Source: Promethearchaeota archaeon (GTDB lineage Archaea > Asgardarchaeota > Lokiarchaeia > Sigynarchaeales > SOKP01). From it: DNA of 25,091 nt. The translations under genes and the position numbers were made by a program. Positions 1 to 7,188 of this stretch are shown here, piece after piece. The notes beneath the pieces were generated by a model. The model did no database searches, was not told the origin of the DNA, and saw only the letters and a list, made by a program, of their open reading frames with translations. How positions within the stretch are numbered: the first letter of the stretch is position 1; each line of letters begins with the position of its first letter. Location: positions 1-25,091 of the forward strand of contig SDNN01000019.1 in NCBI GenBank assembly GCA_004524425.1, given 5' to 3'.

Positions 1-1308
1 CAAATTGCATTGGATTTAATAAATAAGCATAGAGCTTTGCAAATAGCAGAAGAGGCTGTCAGGGGAGGAGTGGATTGGATTGAAGCGGGAACTCCGTTAA
101 TAAAATCAGAAGGCATGGATGTAGTAAGAGCCTTGCACAAAAAATTTCCAAATAATATAATCGTCGCAGACATGAAGACCGTTGATGGAGGGACAATTGA
201 AATTGAGATTGCTGCAAAGTCAGGGGCAAAAATAGTATTAATGTTAGGCGGGAGTGATAATGCATCTGTAACTGAAGCTATAGAAGCTGCCAAAAAATAT
301 GGGGTCTTATTAGGCTGTGATACAATAGATATTCCTCCTGAAAGTTTATTAGAAAGAGCCTTAGAATTAGAAGAACTCGGAGTCAATATGATATGTTCTC
401 ACGTGGGGGTAGATCAACAAGTTATTTATGGAGGGGAAAAAACGCTTGAGATCGCTAAAAAATTAAAACAAAAATTGAAACCTACTACGTGGTTAGCGAT
501 TGCTGGGGGAATAAATAGCGAAACTGCAGCAAAAGCACGAGAGATTGGTGTGGATGTCATAATAGTGGGGGGAGCTCTATATAAATCCCAAAGTCCGGAA
601 GATTCCGCTCAAAAGATTAAAAACGCAATAATTTCAGCAAAATCAATCGAATCATCATTATATAAAAAATATGACGAAACTCATATTAGAGAAGCTTTGA
701 TGATGGTTTCTACTCCAAATATTTCCGATGCAATGCATAGAGCGGGAGAGATGAAAGGTTTAAAACCCGTTTGGATTGGAACTGAGCAAGATCCTTTGAA
801 ATTTGCAGGTCCAGCATACACGGTGAGGGCTTATAATGGAGACTGGAGCAAGCCTGTCGAAGCCATTGAAGAGGCTAGTAAGGGGGATGTAATTGTAATT
901 GATGCTTGCGAAGGTAAAGATGCAGTTTGGGGTGAATTAGCATCATGGAGTTGTAAATCGAAAGGTATAGCGGGTGTAGTAATCGACGGAGCGGTAAGAG
1001 ATATTGACGATATTAGAAAAATAAAGTTTCCCCTTTTTGCTAGATATTTTACTCCGACAGCAGGCGAGCCCAGGGGCTTGGGAGAAACAAACACGAGTAT
1101 AATTTGCGCTGGACAGAAAATAAATCCAGGAGATTGGATCGTAGGGGACGATTCGGGTGTCGTTGTAATTCCAAAAGAAATAGCCTTGGAAATGGCTAAT
1201 AGGGCAATCGACGTGATGGAGAAGGAAAATAGAATCCGAGAAGAAATAAAAAGAGGATCTACCCTTTCTGAAGTTTTATATCTAAAGAAATGGGAAAAGC
1301 AGAAATGA
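1..1308 (+). CDS. Bifunctional 3-hexulose-6-phosphate synthase / RraA-like protein, 5' partial
   Basis: The N-terminal ~210 residues form an orotidine-decarboxylase-like barrel matching 3-hexulose-6-phosphate synthase, which interconverts ribulose-5-phosphate plus formaldehyde and hexulose-6-phosphate. In archaea without an oxidative pentose phosphate pathway it supplies ribose. The superfamily D-x-K-x-x-D signature is at about residues 57-62 (ADMKTVDGG), and an EAGTPLIKSEG segment fits the family. From about residue 220 an RraA/HMG-aldolase-like domain follows, with the VVIDGAVRD motif containing the Arg-Asp pair used for metal and substrate binding. Such fusions are known in archaea. The reading frame is open from base 1 (QIALDLINK), and family members normally begin a few residues earlier. 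The true start therefore lies left of the window, and the TTG at 10 is not a credible start. Whether the RraA part is an aldolase or a regulator is unknown. Confidence 0.9.
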   Translation, partial: QIALDLINKHRALQIAEEAVRGGVDWIEAGTPLIKSEGMDVVRALHKKFPNNIIVADMKTVDGGTIEIEIAAKSGAKIVLMLGGSDNASVTEAIEAAKKYGVLLGCDTIDIPPESLLERALELEELGVNMICSHVGVDQQVIYGGEKTLEIAKKLKQKLKPTTWLAIAGGINSETAAKAREIGVDVIIVGGALYKSQSPEDSAQKIKNAIISAKSIESSLYKKYDETHIREALMMVSTPNISDAMHRAGEMKGLKPVWIGTEQDPLKFAGPAYTVRAYNGDWSKPVEAIEEASKGDVIVIDACEGKDAVWGELASWSCKSKGIAGVVIDGAVRDIDDIRKIKFPLFARYFTPTAGEPRGLGETNTSIICAGQKINPGDWIVGDDSGVVVIPKEIALEMANRAIDVMEKENRIREEIKRGSTLSEVLYLKKWEKQK

Positions 1309-1393
1309 AGATTATCAAAACCGATTTGATTATAAATTAATTAATTACATAAATTGGAGCCAGAGACGAGATTTGAACTCGTGCATATCAACT

Positions 1394-1418
1394 TTCTACA
1401 AATTGTCGTGAATTCATT
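1394..1418 (-). other. Candidate intron in the anticodon loop of the truncated tRNA-Cys
   Basis: This 25-nt insertion lies between G37 and A38 of the CTGCAGA loop, the most common archaeal tRNA intron position. The junction could shift by one base because an A occurs on both sides. The complete tRNA-Cys nearby has an uninterrupted anticodon loop, so the copies differ in intron content. Confidence 0.6.
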
Positions 1419-1432
1419 CTGCAGGCTGACGC
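1418..1432. repeat. 15-bp exact repeat shared by the two tRNA-Cys copies (left copy)
   Basis: The plus-strand 15-mer TCTGCAGGCTGACGC recurs exactly at 3788-3802. It spans the anticodon loop and the 5' anticodon stem. A second shared block includes tggagccagag (1355-1365 and 3720-3730) plus a CATAAA flank outside the tRNA (1348 and 3714). The similarity therefore runs slightly past the gene end. Confidence 0.85.
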
Positions 1433-1582
1433 ATAAATAAATATTTGTATTAAGAATTTATTAAAACTCTAGAAGTTTGAAGTCTCTTATAATTTTTTAT
1501 GAACAATTGTGTAATTTAAATTATTTTAAAATCAATTTCGTTTTTTTTTTTATTTTAAAAATAAACAATTTATCTCATCATT

Positions 1583-3709
1583 ATGAAAAGCAAAGATAAA
1601 TTTAAACAGACACATATTTACTGTCCAGAATGTGGCATCTTAATTTCAGTGAATACTATTTTAAAAAATAGGCAAGTATGTCTAAATTATATTTTCTGCC
1701 CAGAATGTGGAAAAAAAGTAAAGTTTCAGGATTATTCAATTAAAGCCATTGAAAGTATCCAATTTCTTGATAAAAAATATACCGACCATGATCTTAACAA
1801 TTCCATAGAGCTTATAATTTCCGATAAAGACTTTTCCGAAAGATTTAGAAAAACATTTACTCTTTTTATTGCTCGAATGAGTTATGTTAAATTAAAAGAA
1901 TATGAGAAAGAAGTAAAAACGCCTATTTTTCGAATGTGTTTGACCACTAAATTACTAAAAACAATGAATAATCGATTAATTCCAATTATAATTAAAGGAT
2001 CATTATTGAGTGTTATAAGATATCTTGATAATGTTAACTACAGTGGATTCTTCTCAGATCTGAAGCAATTTCAGAGAAAAATTCGAAAACAGAAGAAAAT
2101 ACGTAAAGCTTTTTTTGTTTATTTGCGATGGATAATAGAAATCGTATTTAAAATCATGAACCGAATTGATTCAAAAGAAGGATTATTCAATTACGAAAAA
2201 GCTATTAGGGATGATTTAGTTCAATTATTTGGATTAAAAACAAGATTGAATATCGATGAAAAAGAAAAAAATATACAATGTTTTCCTAATGAAATGTTTA
2301 TCCAAGATGATAAACATTTAGATGAGAATAATACTCATAATTGTTCGGAAGATCAAATAGATAAAAAACCAGTTTGGTTTTCTGCCCTAAAAAACATTAT
2401 TACTGAAATGGTAAATGAATATGGCCCAAATTTCCTAGAAAAATTCATTCAGAAAAAAATAACTTGGAAAGATATTCAAAAAAAATATTCTAAACGTAAA
2501 ATTAGAAATCGCATAGTAAAAGAATGTAATTTAAAAACTCTTGACGCAACGAAAACAATGTCCCCTTGGTTAGAACCAATCTTTTTAGAGATATTTGGAG
2601 AGATCTCTGATAATTTAAGTAGGAGAGTTATTTCAGAATTATGGGCATCACCAAAGCAAATTAGACAAATACGAAAAAAAAACATCTTACCAAAAATTCG
2701 GAAAATGCTTTTTTATGAATTGGATTTATTTAAAAAATTTTTTCCAGATTTCAATTGTTCTTCAATAAAAAGTTATTCTAGGACTTTCAACATAAATCCA
2801 AATGCAATGGCAAAATATCTTCGAGAAATCCTAGAAAATTGGCTTTCTACAAGATCAAGATTAAAACGTAATACTAATTTATTTCAAGAATGTTATAATA
2901 AAATTTGGTATTTGAATTGGGAAGATTTTCAGGCAAAGAAGATTACTTACGATGCAGTTAAAAAATATATAGAAACAAGAAAAGGGGCTCTAAGAACAAC
3001 TTCATTTCAATGGAACGAAATGAAAGAATATCCCGCAAATCGTAAGATTAAAATTGAATGTTCAGAAGGTCATACTTTTTTTCTTATTGTGACATCTTTA
3101 TTAAATAGAAGAGCTTGGTGTTATGAGTGTAGAGAACGTAAGTGCGAAAGTATTTTTTGTATGTATATGGATAAAATTTTTAAAAGAAAATTCATCAGGC
3201 AAGCAAATCTTGGGGTCATATACAACCTTCCAACAGGATATTCTAAAGAGATAACATGCGACATAAAAGAATCATTTAGGCACAGAGTAATTATTACTAG
3301 ACAAACTTTCGATTGCTATGAAATCGCTAGAATTCAAGGGACAAATATTTATGGAGAGATTATAGACACAGAAATCAAATTAGGAGGGGAATATGATGGA
3401 ATACAACATGATAAATATGTTAAAAATCTTCATAGAGGTAAGATAGAAAATTACTATAAACAAAGATGCAGAGATATCGCAAAAGAAATGGAGAGTGATG
3501 AGAATAATACTATAATCATTAGACTTAAGGAATCTAATGGCTTTGATTTATCTACATTAAATAAATTTCACCAGGAAATTGTATGGCAATTCCAAAAATT
3601 AACAGGGATTAAATTACCTCCAATGTTTAAATTGATTTATGATATTAAGCATAATTGTCTTAAAATTACGAAAAATATTATAGATATTCCATTATCATCA
3701 GATAGTTAA
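1583..3709 (+). CDS. Zinc-finger protein with C-terminal PD-(D/E)XK/Vsr-like nuclease domain (putative homing-type endonuclease)
   Basis: This is a 708-aa basic, Lys/Ile/Asn-rich protein. Residues 14-43 form a zinc ribbon with two CPECG knuckles (C14/C17 and C39/C42). The middle (about 50-480) is mostly helical and unrecognised. Around residues 493-516 a treble-clef-like finger appears (C-S-E-G-H followed by C-Y-E-C). From about 590 comes a nuclease-like core, E-x-K then GGEYDGIQH, followed by an R-D-x-x-K-like helix and the strand NTIIIRL. This arrangement resembles Vsr/EDxHD-type PD-(D/E)XK endonucleases of mobile elements, in which E/D and Q-H residues bind the metal. The gene lies between two tRNA-Cys copies, and its stop codon is 10 nt from the CCA end of the complete one. 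Composition looks more AT-rich than the metabolic neighbours. No integrase Tyr/Ser signature was seen. Nuclease fold is fairly likely; a mobility role is inferred. Confidence 0.6.
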   Translation: MKSKDKFKQTHIYCPECGILISVNTILKNRQVCLNYIFCPECGKKVKFQDYSIKAIESIQFLDKKYTDHDLNNSIELIISDKDFSERFRKTFTLFIARMSYVKLKEYEKEVKTPIFRMCLTTKLLKTMNNRLIPIIIKGSLLSVIRYLDNVNYSGFFSDLKQFQRKIRKQKKIRKAFFVYLRWIIEIVFKIMNRIDSKEGLFNYEKAIRDDLVQLFGLKTRLNIDEKEKNIQCFPNEMFIQDDKHLDENNTHNCSEDQIDKKPVWFSALKNIITEMVNEYGPNFLEKFIQKKITWKDIQKKYSKRKIRNRIVKECNLKTLDATKTMSPWLEPIFLEIFGEISDNLSRRVISELWASPKQIRQIRKKNILPKIRKMLFYELDLFKKFFPDFNCSSIKSYSRTFNINPNAMAKYLREILENWLSTRSRLKRNTNLFQECYNKIWYLNWEDFQAKKITYDAVKKYIETRKGALRTTSFQWNEMKEYPANRKIKIECSEGHTFFLIVTSLLNRRAWCYECRERKCESIFCMYMDKIFKRKFIRQANLGVIYNLPTGYSKEITCDIKESFRHRVIITRQTFDCYEIARIQGTNIYGEIIDTEIKLGGEYDGIQHDKYVKNLHRGKIENYYKQRCRDIAKEMESDENNTIIIRLKESNGFDLSTLNKFHQEIVWQFQKLTGIKLPPMFKLIYDIKHNCLKITKNIIDIPLSSDS

Positions 3710-3736
3710 AATTCATAAATGGAGCCAGAGGTGAGA

Positions 3737-3766
3737 GTTTCTCCCTCAGAGAAGACCTCTGAAAGT
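3737..3766 (-). other. Candidate T-loop intron of tRNA-Cys
   Basis: About 30 nt lie inside the T loop after TTCAAA. They contain a hairpin, TCAGAG-GTCTT-CTCTGA on the minus strand. Removing them leaves a seven-base loop TTCAAAT identical to that of the truncated copy. The exact ends are not fixed by sequence alone. Confidence 0.65.
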
Positions 3767-3787
3767 TTTGAACTCACGGTAATCAAC

Positions 3788-3802
3788 TCTGCAGGCTGAC
3801 GC
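3788..3802. repeat. 15-bp exact repeat shared by the two tRNA-Cys copies (right copy)
   Basis: This is the partner of the repeat at 1418-1432, in the same orientation. Together they bracket the nuclease gene and could mark the ends of a small element integrated in tRNA-Cys. Confidence 0.85.
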
Positions 3803-3804
3803 TA

Positions 3805-3824
3805 TCGGCATTTTTTTAAAAAAT
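3805..3824 (-). other. Candidate D-arm intron of tRNA-Cys
   Basis: About 20 nt, mainly a T-run followed by an A-run and GCCG, separate the GGT of the D loop from the 3' D-stem strand. The exact junction may shift by one or two bases. The boundary that leaves AAGC restores full pairing with GCTT. The A/T tract can fold on itself. Confidence 0.6.
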
Positions 3825-3882
3825 TCGACCGGGCTAAGCAACTCTGGCAAAAATTAAATTGACTTCATGTAAGATCGTCTGG

Positions 3883-3890
3883 TTTATAAA
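3883..3890 (-). promoter_or_regulatory. TATA box for tRNA-Cys
   Basis: TTTATAAA, with an A/T-rich element before it on the minus strand, is centred ~38 nt upstream of the tRNA 5' end. Transcription would start about 12 nt before the mature tRNA, typical of archaeal tRNA promoters. Confidence 0.55.
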
Positions 3891-3924
3891 AATTTAGATT
3901 TAATTTGAATTTTTTGATTTTAGT

Positions 3925-4869
3925 TCACGTGAAAGTTGAATTTAGTTCGGTGTAAATCTTTGACAATTCAACTTTCATTTCGTTTATATTTCTAAATGGG
4001 ACCGAAATTCCCAAATAAAAAGAATTTTTCGTGTTCTCCAAGTTGAGATCAAATTTCTTCACGTATTCAATATTATTATTAATGAATGACATTCTTTCTT
4101 CTATTCTAACCTTATTATCGGTCAGTCGTTGGAAAAATTCTAAATCATCGTTGATTTTATCCTTTATTAACTCATCAAAATCTCTTGAATCCATTGATTC
4201 ATTATAATGATCTGATACGATCAAACCTGTATTAGTATATAATATGGCATGGTTACAATTGTAAGTAGATACAATTCTTTTTAACTCATTATTGATTCCT
4301 CTTAAGTTCAAGAGTTTATTGAGAGAATGAGAAAATGCTTTTGATAAAGATGAAATATCATATATTGAAGTTCTATAAAATTTGAAGATAATATCTTTAT
4401 TGTTTCTTAACACTAAATTTCTGATCATCTCGACTCTATCTTTAAATTCCTCATTGTCCATGTATTTTGGATCATATTTATTAAAACAAATAACGACCTC
4501 ATTTTTATATCCCATTTCTCTAAAAATTTCCAAAAGCTCATGTAAATAATGTACGGATTCTTCTATTTTGAATTCATCTTGAATATCAATTAAGTAATAA
4601 AGAAAATTGGTTTCAGTAAAATAGATCGGATTATTTACGTAAATTTTGCGATATTTAGCTTGACCTCCCATATCCCAGAGATTTATTGTATATTGATTCA
4701 AGAAATTGAAAGAATTGTATTCTATTTTGATGGTTGGTTTTAAATTTTTAATTTCTTCATGGAAATCATATTTCTTTCTGAGAGCAATCAAGGCACTGGT
4801 TTTTCCAGCATTATCTAATCCTGCAATGACGATTTTTATATCTTCAAGCTGTTTTGAGTTTTTTGGCAT
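3925..4869 (-). CDS. Arf/Rag-like small GTPase with C-terminal roadblock/longin-like extension
   Basis: A 314-aa protein. The G domain spans ~10-185: P-loop GLDNAGKT (17-24, the Arf/Arl form), switch-I Thr in KPT (46), switch-II WDMGGQ (65-70) with the catalytic-type Gln, FNKYD (NKxD, 130-133) and a TSIYD G5-like patch near 167. There is no N-terminal myristoylation-type Gly and no C-terminal Cys box. Residues ~195-314 form an extra domain beginning HAILYTNTGLIVSD, a strand-turn-strand pattern seen in roadblock/longin folds and comparable to the layout of Rag/Gtr GTPases. Such GTPases are abundant in Asgard archaea, with a presumed membrane- or signal-linked role. An AGGATG ribosome-binding sequence lies just before the ATG. 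The GTPase call is firm; the tail fold is tentative. Confidence 0.88.
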   Translation of the reverse strand: MPKNSKQLEDIKIVIAGLDNAGKTSALIALRKKYDFHEEIKNLKPTIKIEYNSFNFLNQYTINLWDMGGQAKYRKIYVNNPIYFTETNFLYYLIDIQDEFKIEESVHYLHELLEIFREMGYKNEVVICFNKYDPKYMDNEEFKDRVEMIRNLVLRNNKDIIFKFYRTSIYDISSLSKAFSHSLNKLLNLRGINNELKRIVSTYNCNHAILYTNTGLIVSDHYNESMDSRDFDELIKDKINDDLEFFQRLTDNKVRIEERMSFINNNIEYVKKFDLNLENTKNSFYLGISVPFRNINEMKVELSKIYTELNSTFT

Positions 4870-5190
4870 TTTACATCCTATAACCTAAAGTAAGCTATTA
4901 AAAAACGATAAATATGATGTATTACTAATTAAAATTTTTTTATTTAATTTTTCGTATTTGATAAATATTGAGGGTTTTATTCTTTTTATAGTTCAACCTT
5001 TAAAATATCCTGTTGTTGAAAAAAAAGCAAAATAAATATGGAATTCTATTAAAGCGATATTTAACCATCCTTGAGGCATTAAATTCTATGTTTTAAGAGG
5101 GTTCTTCACACTCATATTTTCACCTAAAATCACGAAAAGATTTAAATCTGAATTACTAATATAAACTACTAATGATTTAAAAAAGGGATT
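4870..5190. other. Divergent intergenic region
   Basis: About 320 nt separate the leftward GTPase from the rightward aminotransferase. It holds the aminotransferase BRE/TATA at 5133-5148. On the minus strand an A/T-rich candidate TATA lies near 4900-4912. I found no convincing ORF, RNA gene or repeat in the rest. Confidence 0.5.
5133..5148 (+). promoter_or_regulatory. BRE/TATA promoter of the aminotransferase gene
   Basis: CGAAAAGA followed by TTTAAATC matches an archaeal BRE plus TATA box. It lies ~46 nt before the first ATG, giving a short leader of ~20 nt. Confidence 0.6.
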
Positions 5191-6222
5191 ATGATGGATG
5201 CCAAGGATATAGATTTTTATAATTTGGGTTTCGCATTTATTGAAACTAAAACAATGTTTGTTTCGGACTATAAAGACGGTAAATGGGATGAGGGTGAGAT
5301 GGTTCCCTTTGGAATGTTCGAGATATCACCAGGGGCATGTATTTTGAATTATGGGCAAGGAATTTTTGAAGGAATGAAAGCACTAAGAGCAAAAACAGGG
5401 GAGATAGTGCTTTTTAGACCTGAAGAAAACGCAAAAAGATTGAATCAAAGTGCTGATAGAATGCTTATACCGAATTATAATATTAATAAATTCGTTGATG
5501 CCGTTAAGAAGGTGGTCAAAGCAAATGAACAATATATCCCGCCTTATGATAGTGGTGGTGCCTTATATATTAGACCTTTATTAATCGGAAATGGTCCAAT
5601 ACTAGGAGTTGCGCCAGCAGAAGAGTATAAATTCATTATTTTTACCGTTCCAGTAGGTCCATATTTTCCAGAAGGATTTAAAGCTATCGATTTGGAAATT
5701 TCACTTGAATACACCAGGGCAGCTCCTGGGGGTACTGGTTTTGCAAAAACTTGTTGTAATTATGCGCCTACGATGAAACCTGCAAAGGAAACAAAAGCAA
5801 AAGGATATGCTCAGATAATTTATCTGGACGCACAAAACATGGAATACATAGATGAAGTAGGGACTGCTAACTTTTTTGCGGTCATTGACGGAAAATTAGC
5901 AACTCCAAAAGCAGCTGGAACAATTTTACCAGGAATTACTCGAAAATCAGTATTAGAGATTGCTGAGAAAAAATTGGGAATGCAAACCGAAGAAAGAGAT
6001 ATATCTTATAAAGAGTTATTTGAAGAATCTTGCACTGAAGCCTTTTGTACCGGTACCGCTGCGGTTATAACCCCAATAGGATCGGTTGCGTTGGAAAATA
6101 AAAAGAAAGTATGGAATAATGGGGAACCAGGAGAAATAACGAAAAAACTCTATGATTTATTAACCGGAATCCAAAGGTTAGAAATTAAAGATGATTTCGG
6201 ATGGGTTGTTAAAGTCAATTAA
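5191..6222 (+). CDS. ilvE: Branched-chain-amino-acid aminotransferase (class IV PLP enzyme)
   Basis: A 343-aa fold-type IV aminotransferase of the type II BCAT form, which transfers amino groups between Leu/Ile/Val and 2-oxoglutarate. Visible signatures: GQGIFEGMKALR (~56-66), PEENAKRLNQSA (~77-88), PLP-binding Lys186 in GTGFAKTCCNYA, IDEVGTANFF (~220-229) whose Glu222 would contact the pyridine nitrogen, PGITRKSVLEIA (~247-258) and the phosphate-binding GTGTAAVITPIG. The length is normal and it appears intact. The pair after Lys-Thr is Cys-Cys (188-189), where I expect small residues, usually Gly-Gly. Two ATGs lie in tandem at 5191 and 5194. The AAGGGA sequence is better spaced for the second. 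The gene has its own promoter and no operon partner. Confidence 0.92.
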   Translation: MMDAKDIDFYNLGFAFIETKTMFVSDYKDGKWDEGEMVPFGMFEISPGACILNYGQGIFEGMKALRAKTGEIVLFRPEENAKRLNQSADRMLIPNYNINKFVDAVKKVVKANEQYIPPYDSGGALYIRPLLIGNGPILGVAPAEEYKFIIFTVPVGPYFPEGFKAIDLEISLEYTRAAPGGTGFAKTCCNYAPTMKPAKETKAKGYAQIIYLDAQNMEYIDEVGTANFFAVIDGKLATPKAAGTILPGITRKSVLEIAEKKLGMQTEERDISYKELFEESCTEAFCTGTAAVITPIGSVALENKKKVWNNGEPGEITKKLYDLLTGIQRLEIKDDFGWVVKVN

Positions 6223-6267
6223 TAATTTTTTTATATTCTTATACACTTCTTTTTCTTTTGAAATTAC

Positions 6268-6936
6268 CTAGAAATTCTTAAATTTACCCATATCTTCTAA
6301 GTGAAATACCCCAAACGTCTCGAAAACTCTTCTTCTTAATGTACCCCAGGCGGCATTCGTTTCCTTTATGCATAATTGTGTTTTATATAGTCCCATTATA
6401 TCATATAAGCGCTCTCGATAATTCCTTACTTTTATCTTTACTTGCTTTTCCTTTGGAGATACGGAATAATACACATAAAATTCAGCATTCAAATTAAGGC
6501 TCTTAGCGGCGTTTTTGGCCATAATGTGCGTCGCTTTATGATCAGGGTGGTTATTTATATCACCAGGCAGGACTAGCTTGTCGGCATCCTTAATAATATC
6601 TTTTACCAGTCTCACACCTAAATCAATTTTATTCATAGCGTCTTGATCATGTATTTTTAAGAAGTGCACATTATTATCTGGAAATCCAAACGCACGCGCT
6701 GCCTCGTCTGCTTCTTTTAATGCGATTTCTGCAATTTCATCTTCGTTTAAGTTTATATAATCTTCGATGCAGTCATTGATAACAGTATTTTCTCTCATGC
6801 CCCAGGAAACAAGTACTCTATTATCTGTTACATATACGACATGTGCATCATGACCATCTTCTAGCCATTTTAGGATACTACCTCCGCAACCCATGACTTC
6901 ATCATCAGGATGGGGGGCAAAAATTACAATCTTCAT
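6268..6936 (-). CDS. PIG-L/LmbE-family N-acetyl deacetylase
   Basis: A 222-aa protein of the LmbE/PIG-L superfamily: zinc hydrolases that remove acetyl groups from N-acetylglucosamine-type substrates (GlcNAc-PI de-N-acetylase, BshB, diacetylchitobiose deacetylase). The metal-binding signature PHPDDE is at 8-13 and the second motif HPDH at 130-133. Both are complete, so activity is expected. There is no signal peptide, so it should act in the cytoplasm. The substrate cannot be told from sequence; a sugar or sugar-lipid precursor is most likely. It converges on the aminotransferase gene with 45 nt between stop codons. That gap is T-rich on the plus strand. Confidence 0.88.
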   Translation of the reverse strand: MKIVIFAPHPDDEVMGCGGSILKWLEDGHDAHVVYVTDNRVLVSWGMRENTVINDCIEDYINLNEDEIAEIALKEADEAARAFGFPDNNVHFLKIHDQDAMNKIDLGVRLVKDIIKDADKLVLPGDINNHPDHKATHIMAKNAAKSLNLNAEFYVYYSVSPKEKQVKIKVRNYRERLYDIMGLYKTQLCIKETNAAWGTLRRRVFETFGVFHLEDMGKFKNF

Positions 6937-7075
6937 AAAATAAAGAATGATTCATATTTTAGATGTTTTTTGTTAGATCTAATAGCATTTGATGATTAAT
7001 AAAGCTCTTATCAATAAATCGATGATTTTAGGTTTATAAATAACTTTACATAATAAGTTAAATTTTCTATTTAAT

Positions 7076-7089
7076 GAAGTTTATATATC
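7076..7089 (+). promoter_or_regulatory. Candidate TATA box upstream of the longin-GTPase
   Basis: GAAGTTTATATATC is a good TATA with a purine-rich BRE-like lead. It lies ~105 nt upstream of the chosen GTG, implying a leader of ~80 nt, long for archaea. A nearer promoter is possible. Confidence 0.4.
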
Positions 7090-7188
7090 TTTTTTCTTAC
7101 TAAATTTGTGATAAATTTATCATAAATTCACACAGGTAGCTTATAGGACTTTTTAAATAATAGGATGTGAAAAGCTATTTTACGTCAA

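Larger units (their letters stand above)
1355..1434 (-). pseudogene. Truncated tRNA-Cys(GCA) 3' portion with an anticodon-loop intron
   Basis: Read on the minus strand, this holds the 3' side of a tRNA-Cys. The anticodon stem is TCAGC/GTTGA with loop CTGCAGA (GCA anticodon). The T arm is ACGAG-TTCAAAT-CTCGT, followed by acceptor strand CTCTGGC, discriminator T and an encoded CCA (1355-1357). About 25 nt (1394-1418) interrupt the anticodon loop at the usual archaeal intron site 37/38. The 5' acceptor strand and D-stem 5' strand are missing. The only possible remnant upstream is a weak CTCTAGA at 1468-1474 on the plus strand. Homology to the complete copy at 3720-3848 begins next to that copy's D-arm splice site. 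It is probably a displaced or decayed 3' half. Being one half of a split gene is a less likely alternative. Confidence 0.75.
3720..3848 (-). tRNA. tRNA-Cys (anticodon GCA) with two non-canonical introns, CCA encoded
   Basis: The 5' acceptor strand GCCAGAG (3848-3842) pairs with CTCTGGC (3730-3724). The discriminator is T (3723), as expected for cysteine tRNA, and CCA is encoded at 3722-3720. The anticodon arm is TCAGC-CTGCAGA-GTTGA with GCA at 3792-3790, and the variable loop is TTACC. The T stem is GTGAG/CTCAC (3777-3773 and 3735-3731), but 37 nt separate the strands instead of 7, implying a ~30-nt intron. The D arm starts GCTT-AGCCCGGT and needs removal of ~20 nt to close the stem. Splicing after CGAA and before AGC would give a perfect GCTT/AAGC stem. 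The anticodon loop has no intron. Splicing by the archaeal bulge-helix-bulge endonuclease is inferred. A TATA box lies ~38 nt upstream. Confidence 0.88.

Noticed and set aside
1541..1551. Eleven-T run before the nuclease gene as a terminator for the HPS-RraA gene
   Set aside because: It lies more than 230 nt past that stop codon and beyond the tRNA fragment, so the link is too weak. The region is generally A/T-rich.
3720..3848. Reading the anticodon as CTG (tRNA-Gln) rather than GCA
   Set aside because: That frame gives a nine-base loop, a C at position 33 and a weak stem. The GCA reading gives a normal seven-base loop with T33, and the U73 discriminator agrees with cysteine.
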